Part shown: positions 8,902 through 16,128 of the stretch, piece by piece
Layout of the letters: the number at the start of each line of letters is the position of its first letter
Position numbering within the stretch: position 1 is the stretch's first letter
NCBI RefSeq assembly: GCF_003231285.1
Contig: NZ_QKNS01000003.1
Location: 124,001 to 188,000, forward strand
Length of the DNA stretch: 64,000 nucleotides
Reading direction: 5' to 3'
Origin: Hymenobacter sediminis
Lineage (GTDB): Bacteria > Bacteroidota > Bacteroidia > Cytophagales > Hymenobacteraceae
Notes under the pieces: model-generated
Database searches by the model: none
Told to the model about the DNA's origin: nothing
The model's input: the letters and a program-made list of their open reading frames with translations, nothing else
Position numbers and translations under genes: made by a program

Positions 8902-10446
8902 ATGCCCAACGAGAATACCGACCCGGTTTTCCAGCTCATTAAGACTCTGACGCGCACCGAGAAGCGGCACTTCCGCTTGTTTGCCAACCGGCAGGGCTCC
9001 ACCGATGGGCTAAAGTTCTTACAGCTTTTCGATGCCTTGGATAGTCAGGAACGCTACGATGAGGAGCGAGTGCTGGCCCAGGTGCCGGCCATCAAAAAAG
9101 TACAAGTAGCCAACCTCAAGGCCAACCTGTACCGGCAACTGCTGGCCAGTTTGCGCATGTACCACGCCGGCCATAACCTTGATATTCAGCTCCACGAGCA
9201 GCTTGATTATGCCCGCGTACTCTACAACCGCGGTCTATACCAGCAGAGCCTGCGCATGCTGGAGAAAGTGAAAGCCCAAGCCCAGCAGGCCGAAATGAAG
9301 CACATTGTGTTGCTGGCTCTGGATTTTGAGAAGATTATTGAGGGCCAGTACATTACCCGCAGTCTGCGTGGCCGGGCCCGGGAGCTGTCGGATGAGGCTA
9401 CGGACACAGTGCAGCACGTAGCGCAGGAGCATGAGCTCTCCAACCTGGCGCTGCGCATGTATGGGCGCTACCTCAAAATCGGGCACACCCGTAACCAACA
9501 AGACTACGACAAAATCACGGCCTACTTCCGGGAGGGGCTGCCCGTGCTGGACCCCCGGCAGGCCGGCTTTTTCGAGCAGCTCTACTACTACCAGGCGCAC
9601 GTTTGGTACTACACCATCACCCAGAATTTCTGTCTTTGCTTCCGCTATGCCCAGAAGTGGGTTGATTTGTTTGAGAATAACCCCCTGATGCGCGAACAGC
9701 AGGCCATGCTCTACATTAAGGGCTTGCACAATCTGCTGATTACGGCGCACAACATGCTGTACTATAGCAAATTCGAGCAGGTGTTGGCGCAACTAGAGGC
9801 CTACGCCGCTGACCCCGACCGACGCAGCAGCCCTAATATTGAGATGCTGCTGTTCCTGTATATCTATACAAACCGGCTCAACGGGTACTTCATGCGCGGG
9901 CATTTCACGGAAGGGCTTGCCATTATTCCGGAACTGCTGGAAAAGCTCGATTACTTCCGCATCCAGCTCGACTCGCACCGGCGCTTGGTGTTCTACTACA
10001 AAATTGCCAGCCTCTACTTCGGCAGCGGGCAGCCCGACAAAGCCATCGAGTACCTCAACAAGGTCATTTACTTCAAGGAGGTGAGTCTGCGCGAAGACAT
10101 TCAGTGCTTTGCCCGCATCCTCAATCTGATTGCCCACTACGAGGCCGGCCGCGACGAGGCCCTGGACTACCAGATCCGCTCGGTGTACCGTTTCCTGGGT
10201 AAAATGAACGACCAGCAGCAGATGCAGGAGGCCATCTTCCAGTTCCTGCGCAACCTCGGCGACGTAGCGCCCTTCGAGCTAAAAGACGCTTTTATTAAGC
10301 TGAAAAACCAGCTGATCCGCATTGCCGAAAACCCCTACGAGCGTCGCCCCTTTCTTTACCTCGACATCATTTCGTGGCTGGAAAGCAAAATTGAAAACGT
10401 ACCCGTTCAGGAGGTAATCAGGCGTAAGTTCAGGCAGCTGAAATGA
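8902..10446 (+). CDS. Conserved Bacteroidota protein with TPR-like helical repeats
   Basis: A 514-residue soluble protein with no signal peptide. From about residue 110 it is all-helical with repeated short helix pairs of TPR character (YNRGLYQQSLRMLEKVKAQA; FGSGQPDKAIEYLNKVIYF near residue 380). The N-terminus (residues 5-95: VFQLIKTLTRTEKRHFRLF) is conserved in similar hypothetical proteins of this phylum. TPR arrays usually mediate protein binding; no catalytic motif is seen and the partner is unknown. It is divergent from the ilv operon, sharing an AT-rich promoter region. Confidence 0.8.
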   Translation: MPNENTDPVFQLIKTLTRTEKRHFRLFANRQGSTDGLKFLQLFDALDSQERYDEERVLAQVPAIKKVQVANLKANLYRQLLASLRMYHAGHNLDIQLHEQLDYARVLYNRGLYQQSLRMLEKVKAQAQQAEMKHIVLLALDFEKIIEGQYITRSLRGRARELSDEATDTVQHVAQEHELSNLALRMYGRYLKIGHTRNQQDYDKITAYFREGLPVLDPRQAGFFEQLYYYQAHVWYYTITQNFCLCFRYAQKWVDLFENNPLMREQQAMLYIKGLHNLLITAHNMLYYSKFEQVLAQLEAYAADPDRRSSPNIEMLLFLYIYTNRLNGYFMRGHFTEGLAIIPELLEKLDYFRIQLDSHRRLVFYYKIASLYFGSGQPDKAIEYLNKVIYFKEVSLREDIQCFARILNLIAHYEAGRDEALDYQIRSVYRFLGKMNDQQQMQEAIFQFLRNLGDVAPFELKDAFIKLKNQLIRIAENPYERRPFLYLDIISWLESKIENVPVQEVIRRKFRQLK

Positions 10447-10501
10447 TGCGTAGGCCTGTTATTGCTTCGTTGTTCCTTGTAGCAATGACAGGTCTACGTG
10501 C

Positions 10502-11371
10502 TTACAGAGGCAGCAGCGGCCTACCAGCCATTGCCTGCGCGAATAGCCAGACCACCGCACCGGCATACAGCGCCGCGCCTAGCCACGTCAGGCCTGTTGC
10601 TTGTTTGGGAAACGTGCGACCGGCAACCCAGCCCAAAAAGGGCACCACTTGTAGGGAGTGCAGGCCTAGGAAATGGGCAATGCGCAAGTCGCCGGCGCGG
10701 GTGCTCCACCCGAGGCCGGGTAGGCCGGGGCCCCCATCGGAGGCGCCCACCGTGTGCTGATTGAGGTAGATCATTATGCCGCCCAGCACGCTGCCTACCA
10801 GGAACAACAACAGGCCTAGCCGCACGCCCCACACATAGCCGGCAGAGCCGTGCGGGCGGTGCCGCCACACCAGGTACACGGCCCAGATGGTGAGCACAGT
10901 GTTCAGCATAATGAACACGCCCATCAGGTTAAATACCAGAATATCGAAGCCGCTGGCAATGTTGTAGTGCGAGGTGGTGCCGCGGGCGGCCTGCCCTGTA
11001 ATGCACATCATTTCAACTACCATGCTCAGGGCTACCCCCCAGCTGATGCGGCGCACCGGCTTCTGGGCCCCAGCCGGCAGATCGGCCAGCAGCCAACCCA
11101 GCGTCCAGAGGTAGAGTAGGCCCGACAGTGCAAACTTGACCGGCTTCACCCACACCGGTAGCCCCGTCACTACCCGATGATCGAGGGGCAACAACACTAG
11201 GCATACCAGCAACAAGCCCACATGCAGCCAGCCTGCCCAGGACAGGACTGGATTTACGCGGTGCAGCACCCGCAGCCAATCGGTGGCATACGTGAGGGGA
11301 GAAGCTGCATAATTTTTTGGTGCTTGTTGGGTGCCGGTTGAACTTGTTTTCAGGGGTAGGGCAGCAGACAT
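10502..11371 (-). CDS. Polytopic inner-membrane protein of unknown function
   Basis: 289 residues with about seven hydrophobic helices: around 43-62, 78-97, 108-126, 137-160, 175-200, 235-255 and 262-282. The conserved-looking segment VWVKPVKFALSGLLYLWTLGW sits in the second helix. No enzymatic motif was recognised. It starts 12 bases after the ABA4-like gene on the same strand, so the two are probably cotranscribed. The middle of the protein has HYNIASGFDILVFNLMG, also typical of this uncharacterised family. Confidence 0.75.
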   Translation of the reverse strand: MSAALPLKTSSTGTQQAPKNYAASPLTYATDWLRVLHRVNPVLSWAGWLHVGLLLVCLVLLPLDHRVVTGLPVWVKPVKFALSGLLYLWTLGWLLADLPAGAQKPVRRISWGVALSMVVEMMCITGQAARGTTSHYNIASGFDILVFNLMGVFIMLNTVLTIWAVYLVWRHRPHGSAGYVWGVRLGLLLFLVGSVLGGIMIYLNQHTVGASDGGPGLPGLGWSTRAGDLRIAHFLGLHSLQVVPFLGWVAGRTFPKQATGLTWLGAALYAGAVVWLFAQAMAGRPLLPL

Positions 11372-11383
11372 GGCGACGACAAA

Positions 11384-11845
11384 CTAAAGCGTGGCAGAAG
11401 CAATAGAAGCGGTAACATCGCGGCCATAAAAGCGCCGCACCAGAGAGTACAGAAGCAGCCCTACCGGGCCCAGCATAAACGTGAGCAGCAGGCAGGGCAC
11501 CAGCAGCAGGTGCGGTACGCCGCGGCGCCGGGCATCCAGGCTTTCCCAGACGCCGAGGCACAAATCGAAGCACAGGTAATGCACCCAGCCCGCCAGCAGG
11601 GCCCATGGGTCGCGGAACAGCGCGGTTACCTCTTGCAGAGAACTGAAACCTCCCTCCGAGGCATGCGCGCCCAGGTAATGGCTGCCAATCAGCAGGGCAT
11701 AGGTTACGGCCAGCACCAGGGGTAGGGCACCGCTCAGCACGAGCCGGCGGGTAACGGCCCAACGCGGCGCCAGTATCAGCAGGCCCCAGCCGAGCAGGGC
11801 AACCGGGTTGGCCAGGGAAAACAGAAAATCTGGGGTGAGAGCCAT
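11384..11845 (-). CDS. ABA4-like (DUF4281) membrane protein
   Basis: 153 residues with four predicted membrane helices. The order SLANPVALLGWGLLILAP, then GSHYLGAH...FSSLQEV, then WALLAGWVHYLCFDLCLGVWE, and finally LTFMLGPVGLLLYSLVR is the hallmark of the ABA4/DUF4281 family, named after a plant protein needed for neoxanthin formation. Bacterial members are often found near carotenoid genes; none are seen here. Upstream of the following membrane protein by 12 bases, probably one transcript. Confidence 0.8.
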   Translation of the reverse strand: MALTPDFLFSLANPVALLGWGLLILAPRWAVTRRLVLSGALPLVLAVTYALLIGSHYLGAHASEGGFSSLQEVTALFRDPWALLAGWVHYLCFDLCLGVWESLDARRRGVPHLLLVPCLLLTFMLGPVGLLLYSLVRRFYGRDVTASIASATL

Positions 11846-12009
11846 AAGTAATGCCGATAGATGACCCCGTAAACATGGCTGAAAATCAGGCGATGACCAC
11901 AGACAATGCAGGTGAAGCGGCAGCTATGGCGGGCGAGTTGTGAGGCAAAGTGGGGTGAAGCGTAAAGTTGGGGTACAACTTACCTCGTGCGGCGGCGTAC
12001 TTTTGCTCC

Positions 12010-12717
12010 GTGGAAGCTGCTTGTTTACCCCGCCTGCTCCTGGCCTCGTCCGTTTTGCTGCTCAGCGCCACCTATGGCCGGGCCGCCACTACCCCTGCGT
12101 ACTACTACGATAGCACCTTTGTGCGCCAGAGTCACCGCCGGGCCGTCTTTCAGTTCGACCAGCGCTTTTCTATTCTGAACGGGAAAGTGGTGGGCATTAA
12201 TGGGCTGAAAGGCGGCATCGAATGGCGCGGCCGCTGGCGTGCAGGCCTTGGGGTATACCGCCTTTCGGGTGGGGTGCCTACCCGCATTGCTCAGCCCGAG
12301 GGCACCCCGGCCGGCACCCGCGACGAAGTACGGTTCCGCTACCTGGTGGCTTACGGCGAGTACGTGTTTATTGGCAACCCGCGCTGGGAGCTAAGCACGC
12401 CGCTGCAGCTGGGCGGCGGGAGCTATTACACCAAGTACTACTTCCCCGACGGCAACGTTCGGCGCACCAACAACCAATTCCTGTTTGTAATCGAGCCTTC
12501 CATTGCCGCTCACTACCGCATTTTCCGCTGGGTGGGAGTAGGGGCCGGCACCGGCTATCGGCAGGTAATGGCCGCCGGCAAGCTTCCCCAAGATGACATG
12601 AGCGGCGTTATCTTCTTCGGCCGTGTCAAGCTCTTCCTCGGCGACTTCCTTAAAGTGGTGCGCGGGCACGAACGGCTATTCTCGCAGCAAGGCCTGGAAA
12701 ACAACCGCCTCCGCTAG
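12010..12717 (+). CDS. Secreted beta-rich protein, probably outer-membrane barrel
   Basis: About 235 residues. The N-terminus (VEAACLPRLLLASSVLLLSATYGRA) is a signal peptide with a likely cleavage after GRA. The rest alternates short amphipathic strands rich in Tyr, Gly and Arg (GVGAGTGYRQVMA; RFRYLVAYGEYVF), as in small outer-membrane barrels. No ATG is available; GTG at 12010 gives the neatest signal peptide, while a TTG at 11968 would extend it by 14 residues. A TACTTTTG box at 11998-12005 looks like a -7 element and makes the start uncertain. No function can be assigned. Confidence 0.65.
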   Translation: MEAACLPRLLLASSVLLLSATYGRAATTPAYYYDSTFVRQSHRRAVFQFDQRFSILNGKVVGINGLKGGIEWRGRWRAGLGVYRLSGGVPTRIAQPEGTPAGTRDEVRFRYLVAYGEYVFIGNPRWELSTPLQLGGGSYYTKYYFPDGNVRRTNNQFLFVIEPSIAAHYRIFRWVGVGAGTGYRQVMAAGKLPQDDMSGVIFFGRVKLFLGDFLKVVRGHERLFSQQGLENNRLR

Positions 12718-12782
12718 GCCGCTGAATAAATTGTGTTGGTTTTGGCTATAGTCAAGTCAATCCCTACCCCCTGAAAACGCGC

Positions 12783-12815
12783 AAACCCTTACCTCCGTGC
12801 TGGAAGTAAGGGTTT
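12783..12815. terminator. Hairpin between convergent genes
   Basis: aaacccttac at 12783-12792 pairs with gtaagggttt at 12806-12815. It lies between the rightward gene ending at 12717 and the leftward gene ending at 12860 and can serve both. Confidence 0.65.
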
Positions 12816-12859
12816 ACAGATTGCTGACACTTGTAAAGCGGTGTCTGCGCTGATAGAAG

Positions 12860-13285
12860 TTAGCGTGGCACCGCCACGCCCTGGGCTGATAGCGGACGGC
12901 GCAGCACATAGCGACGCACATACTCACTGGGCTCGCCTTTGGTGTAGTTGATGGGCTGCTCCAGAATCTGCACAATTTCCCAGCCCCGGCTGCCCATGTA
13001 ATTAAGGGCGCTGATAGTGGTAGCAAACACCTGAATCTTGCCGGCCTCGCGTACTACCTGCTCCGAGCCACCGAGCTTCTCGTAGCCATACCCAAAATCC
13101 ACGTAAATGTCGCCGCTCTTTTCTTTCTCCGGCTTACCCAGATTGACAGCCCCCGTGCGCATCAGTTCACAAAATTCGTAGCGGATGGGCTCTGCCTGCA
13201 GAGGGCGCACTACCGATGGAGTTTGGGCCCGGCTGGCCGAGGCCAGTATAAGCATCAGGGCTAAAAGGGAGAAGAAATGCTTCAT
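12860..13285 (-). CDS. Small secreted protein, DUF4177-like
   Basis: 141 residues with a clear signal peptide (MKHFFSLLALMLILASASRA, cleavage before QTPS). The mature part has ALNYMGSRGWEIVQILEQ followed by YVRRYVLRR, the same pattern (short helix, GWE, then a strand ending in basic residues) as the small DUF4177 fold. This match is by pattern only. No operon partner: menE starts 285 bases away and no further gene was recognised in 13286-13569. Confidence 0.65.
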   Translation of the reverse strand: MKHFFSLLALMLILASASRAQTPSVVRPLQAEPIRYEFCELMRTGAVNLGKPEKEKSGDIYVDFGYGYEKLGGSEQVVREAGKIQVFATTISALNYMGSRGWEIVQILEQPINYTKGEPSEYVRRYVLRRPLSAQGVAVPR

Positions 13286-13569
13286 GTGCGGTTGTGAATA
13301 AAAAGAGAGGTAGCGAAAGAATGGAGGTGCTTACCCAAGCCCGGCATCTGCTTTGGTTAACCGGTTTTGAGGGGGTAAGCTACGGCAGTCGGCACAATGA
13401 ATTACAGGGTGAACTTGGCCCCGCTGTAGCGCCTGATGATCAGAGCAAAAAGTTTGTACAAAACAACGGATATTTTAACAAAACCAATAACCGTTAGCGT
13501 ACCTCAACCATAAATGATGCGGACAGCCCAATCCATGCTTGTCTCGCAGGTAAACGGGGTGCCGGCAGC

Positions 13570-14685
13570 TTATGGGGCGCTCTGAATGGTAGCCCGACGG
13601 TCGAGCTTGCCGGAGGCCGTAGTGCTGAACTGTGGTACAAACACCAACTCCCGCGGTATCTCGTACTTGCCCAGGCGCTGACCCAGGAGCGCCTGAAGCT
13701 GCTGTTGCTGCGCAGCGGGCAGTGCGGGCCCCTCCAGAAAGGCGCTTACCTGCTCGCCTAGGCGCTCATCGGCCCGGCCGGCTACGAAGGCGCGCGTCGT
13801 GAGTCCCAGCTCCATCAGGGCCATTTCCAGCACCTGCTCTACTTTCTCGGCCTGCACTTTCACCCCGCCGCTGTTAATGACAAAATCGGCCCGGCCGAGC
13901 CACTCGAACGTGTGCGCATCCAGCAAGTTTACCCGGTCGTTGGTGGTAATGAGCTCATTGCGGGTTACGTCGGCTTGGATGGTGAGGCAGCCGCGCTCGT
14001 CCTGGCCTACCTCAATACCAGGCAGCACCCGGTAGGTAGGGGTAGGGTTTGGGCCGTTAAGGCGGCGTAGGGCAATGTGGGAAGCCGTTTCCGTCATGCC
14101 GTACGTTAGGTACACGGGCACCGTCAGCTGCTGAATGTCGCGCTCCAGGCCCTTTTCCACGGCGGCGCCGCCCACCAGAATTGCTTTCATGCGGTTGAGG
14201 CGTGGCGCGTGACCAGCCGCCAGTATCGCCCGCAACTGCAAGGGCACAAAGGAAGTAAAATCGAAGTCAGCCTCTGCGGGTACCAGCGCGAACGGGTCGG
14301 CCTGGGGCTCCACAATAGTCAGGTGCATACGCCGCTCAAAGGCCCGCACCAGCATCATGATGCCGCCTACGTACTCACAGTTCAGGCACACGAGCATCCG
14401 CTCGCCGGGACCCAGGTCAAAGTAGTCGCCGGTGCGGCGGGCCGAAGCTTCCAGCTGCTGGCGCGTCATGGTCACGGATTGCGGCGTGCCCGTGGAGCCG
14501 GAGGTGTGCAACGTAAATTCCTGGGCGCCATTTAGCCACTGCCGGCAAAAGTCCAGCACTCTAGCCTCGTAGCCATTCAGGTCGGTGGGCGAGTTGGCGG
14601 GGTACTGCTGTACATCGAGGTAGCGGAATTCGCGGCCGTTGAGCAGCAAGGAGTCGGGCAGGAGGGCAGATTCAGAGGCAGACAT
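13570..14685 (-). CDS. menE: o-Succinylbenzoate-CoA ligase
   Basis: AMP-forming acyl-CoA synthetase that activates o-succinylbenzoate in menaquinone synthesis. The ATP-binding signature TLHTSGSTGTPQSV is near residues 58-71, followed by VPVYLTYGMTETASHI (motif A5 type), GRADFVINSGGVKV and a C-terminal TASGKLDRRATI with the catalytic lysine. At 371 residues it is shorter than generic CoA ligases, as usual for MenE. The frame is open 85 codons more upstream, but that part is basic and unlike the family; MSASESALLP at 14685 is chosen. It lies about 5 kb from the men operon at 19975-24905, so the pathway is split. Confidence 0.9.
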   Translation of the reverse strand: MSASESALLPDSLLLNGREFRYLDVQQYPANSPTDLNGYEARVLDFCRQWLNGAQEFTLHTSGSTGTPQSVTMTRQQLEASARRTGDYFDLGPGERMLVCLNCEYVGGIMMLVRAFERRMHLTIVEPQADPFALVPAEADFDFTSFVPLQLRAILAAGHAPRLNRMKAILVGGAAVEKGLERDIQQLTVPVYLTYGMTETASHIALRRLNGPNPTPTYRVLPGIEVGQDERGCLTIQADVTRNELITTNDRVNLLDAHTFEWLGRADFVINSGGVKVQAEKVEQVLEMALMELGLTTRAFVAGRADERLGEQVSAFLEGPALPAAQQQQLQALLGQRLGKYEIPRELVFVPQFSTTASGKLDRRATIQSAP

Positions 14686-14900
14686 TTCGGAAGAAAGAGA
14701 GACCAGCAGCAAAGATGGAGTAACACAAACTGCAACTACATACGAAGCTCCTGGCATAAAGCTCCGTTGCGGCGCCCTGCCAGATGATTTACGCTGACTG
14801 AACAGGTAGGGCAAGGGGCGACCTTGAGCAAACAGCATGAGCTGCAAGCGCCTTCTAAATCCGGTATTCTTGGCTGTACCGAAGGGTGTTGCGAGCGGCT

Positions 14901-15617
14901 TTATTCTACGGGGTAAACCTGCCAAGGAATGTCGTGCCACAGGCTTACCCGTGATTCTAGCAGGTAGCGAGCTATATCGGCAATATCCCCGTGCTGTTCA
15001 TTAGGCAAATCCCACATCATACGCCCCGCCACGAAACCCGTGGTAAAACTCTCCCACGAATCGTACTCGCGCAGGGCGTGCCGGGTGGCGGCATCAATAT
15101 AGGGCCAGGCCTGTTCCCAAGTAAGGTAGCCATAGTCGTAGCACCAGCGGGCCACGTTCACGGAGCGGGCATAATCCCAGGCGCCTACCTTCTCTACCTC
15201 GCGCTTTTTAAGAAATGGGTTATTGGCAAATTGATTGCGCCAGTGCAGCGGGTTCTGTTTAAGCTGGCCCTGAAACTTCTGGCGGTGTCCTTCCTCGCGG
15301 AGCCACTGTAGTATTTCCAGCGCGTCCTGGGTGTCGTAAATACCCCACCACTGCGCCGTAGTATCCTTTCTTTCTGCTAACCGGTCGGGCTTGAGCCGAG
15401 GCAGAATTTTGATGGGGTTGTCGCCGTAAAAGAAGAGAATAGCGCCGGTAGCCAAGCCCCGTATTTCCGTTTTTGATAGTTGCCGCACCGGCTGCGTAAG
15501 GTCGAAGTCGGCAAGGTCCCGCGCGCCGTACTGCCGCAGATTATCATTTTCCAGCTGAATAGCAGCCTGTTTCTTGTTGCTGAAGAAGATGGAGATAGAG
15601 CGAAGCAATTCACGCAT
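14901..15617 (-). CDS. DUF1266-like protein
   Basis: 238 residues, cytoplasmic. The C-terminal two thirds (about residues 90-225) carry the features of DUF1266: WWGIYDTQDALEILQWL, WDYARSVNVARWCYDYGYL, and YDSWESFTTGFVAGRMMW. The function of this domain is not known; it is often found near toxin or secretion genes, which is not the case here. The gap of 215 bases to menE suggests an independent transcript or a loose operon. Confidence 0.75.
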   Translation of the reverse strand: MRELLRSISIFFSNKKQAAIQLENDNLRQYGARDLADFDLTQPVRQLSKTEIRGLATGAILFFYGDNPIKILPRLKPDRLAERKDTTAQWWGIYDTQDALEILQWLREEGHRQKFQGQLKQNPLHWRNQFANNPFLKKREVEKVGAWDYARSVNVARWCYDYGYLTWEQAWPYIDAATRHALREYDSWESFTTGFVAGRMMWDLPNEQHGDIADIARYLLESRVSLWHDIPWQVYPVE

Positions 15618-15802
15618 AAGCAGCAGAGGGTAACAAAGTAGAAAACCTATTGCGGCCCCTATAATAGAGTAAACTCGCTTGATTTTACTTGGTCTTGTGT
15701 ACGATGGGCTTACTGGCTTCCGGAATAGCTAGCAACCCTAGTTGTGCTTGACTTTCGCGGTGTAAACGCCGTATCTTAAGTACGCACCAACCACCAAACG
15801 CC

Positions 15803-16021
15803 ATGCAGCCCACCGCCCCAAGTCCGTTTGTTCTGGCCCGAACCTGTGTTTTCCGGCGCTACCTCACGTTCCGCAACCACGTAACTGTGCCCATTGCTGC
15901 TCCCGTTAAGGATGCCGCCCGCCAAGCGCGCAAGCTGCTGAAGAAACGCATCAAAAACGAGCGGCTGCGCAACTTCTTCGGTTGGTGCGAAGGCTGCGCC
16001 GCATATGGCTCCATCTTCTGA
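15803..16021 (+). CDS. Small basic hypothetical protein
   Basis: 72 residues (MQPTAPSPFVLARTC...), basic in the middle (ARQARKLLKKRIKNERLRN) and ending in CEGCAAYGSIF. It has its own upstream AT-rich stretch and ends just before the large palindrome at 16038. No family recognised. The coding case rests on the ATG, sensible composition and the palindrome placed like a terminator behind it; it could still be a chance frame. Confidence 0.4.
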   Translation: MQPTAPSPFVLARTCVFRRYLTFRNHVTVPIAAPVKDAARQARKLLKKRIKNERLRNFFGWCEGCAAYGSIF

Positions 16022-16037
16022 GGGATGGGTACCTAGC

Positions 16038-16106
16038 CCCGGCTTTGTAGTGCTACCCCCGCGCCGCCTTGTGAAGGCGGCGCGGGGGTAGCACTACAAA
16101 GCCGGG
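16038..16106. repeat. Perfect 33-bp palindrome with 3-base loop
   Basis: Bases 16038-16070 and 16074-16106 are exact reverse complements with only gtg between them. The stem is very G+C-rich (cccccgcgccgcc core). It lies between two convergent genes, so it can act as a bidirectional terminator, but it is much longer than needed and has no T-run on either side; a mobile palindromic repeat is the other reading. Confidence 0.85.
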
Positions 16107-16128
16107 CCACCTGCACTAGGTAAAACCT

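Noticed and set aside
13294..13497. Small open frame of 67 codons
   Set aside because: No signal, no family and no ribosome or promoter evidence; lies in the intergenic gap 13286-13569.
14686..14940. 85-codon N-terminal extension of MenE
   Set aside because: Basic, unlike MenE, and it overlaps the end of the DUF1266-like gene.
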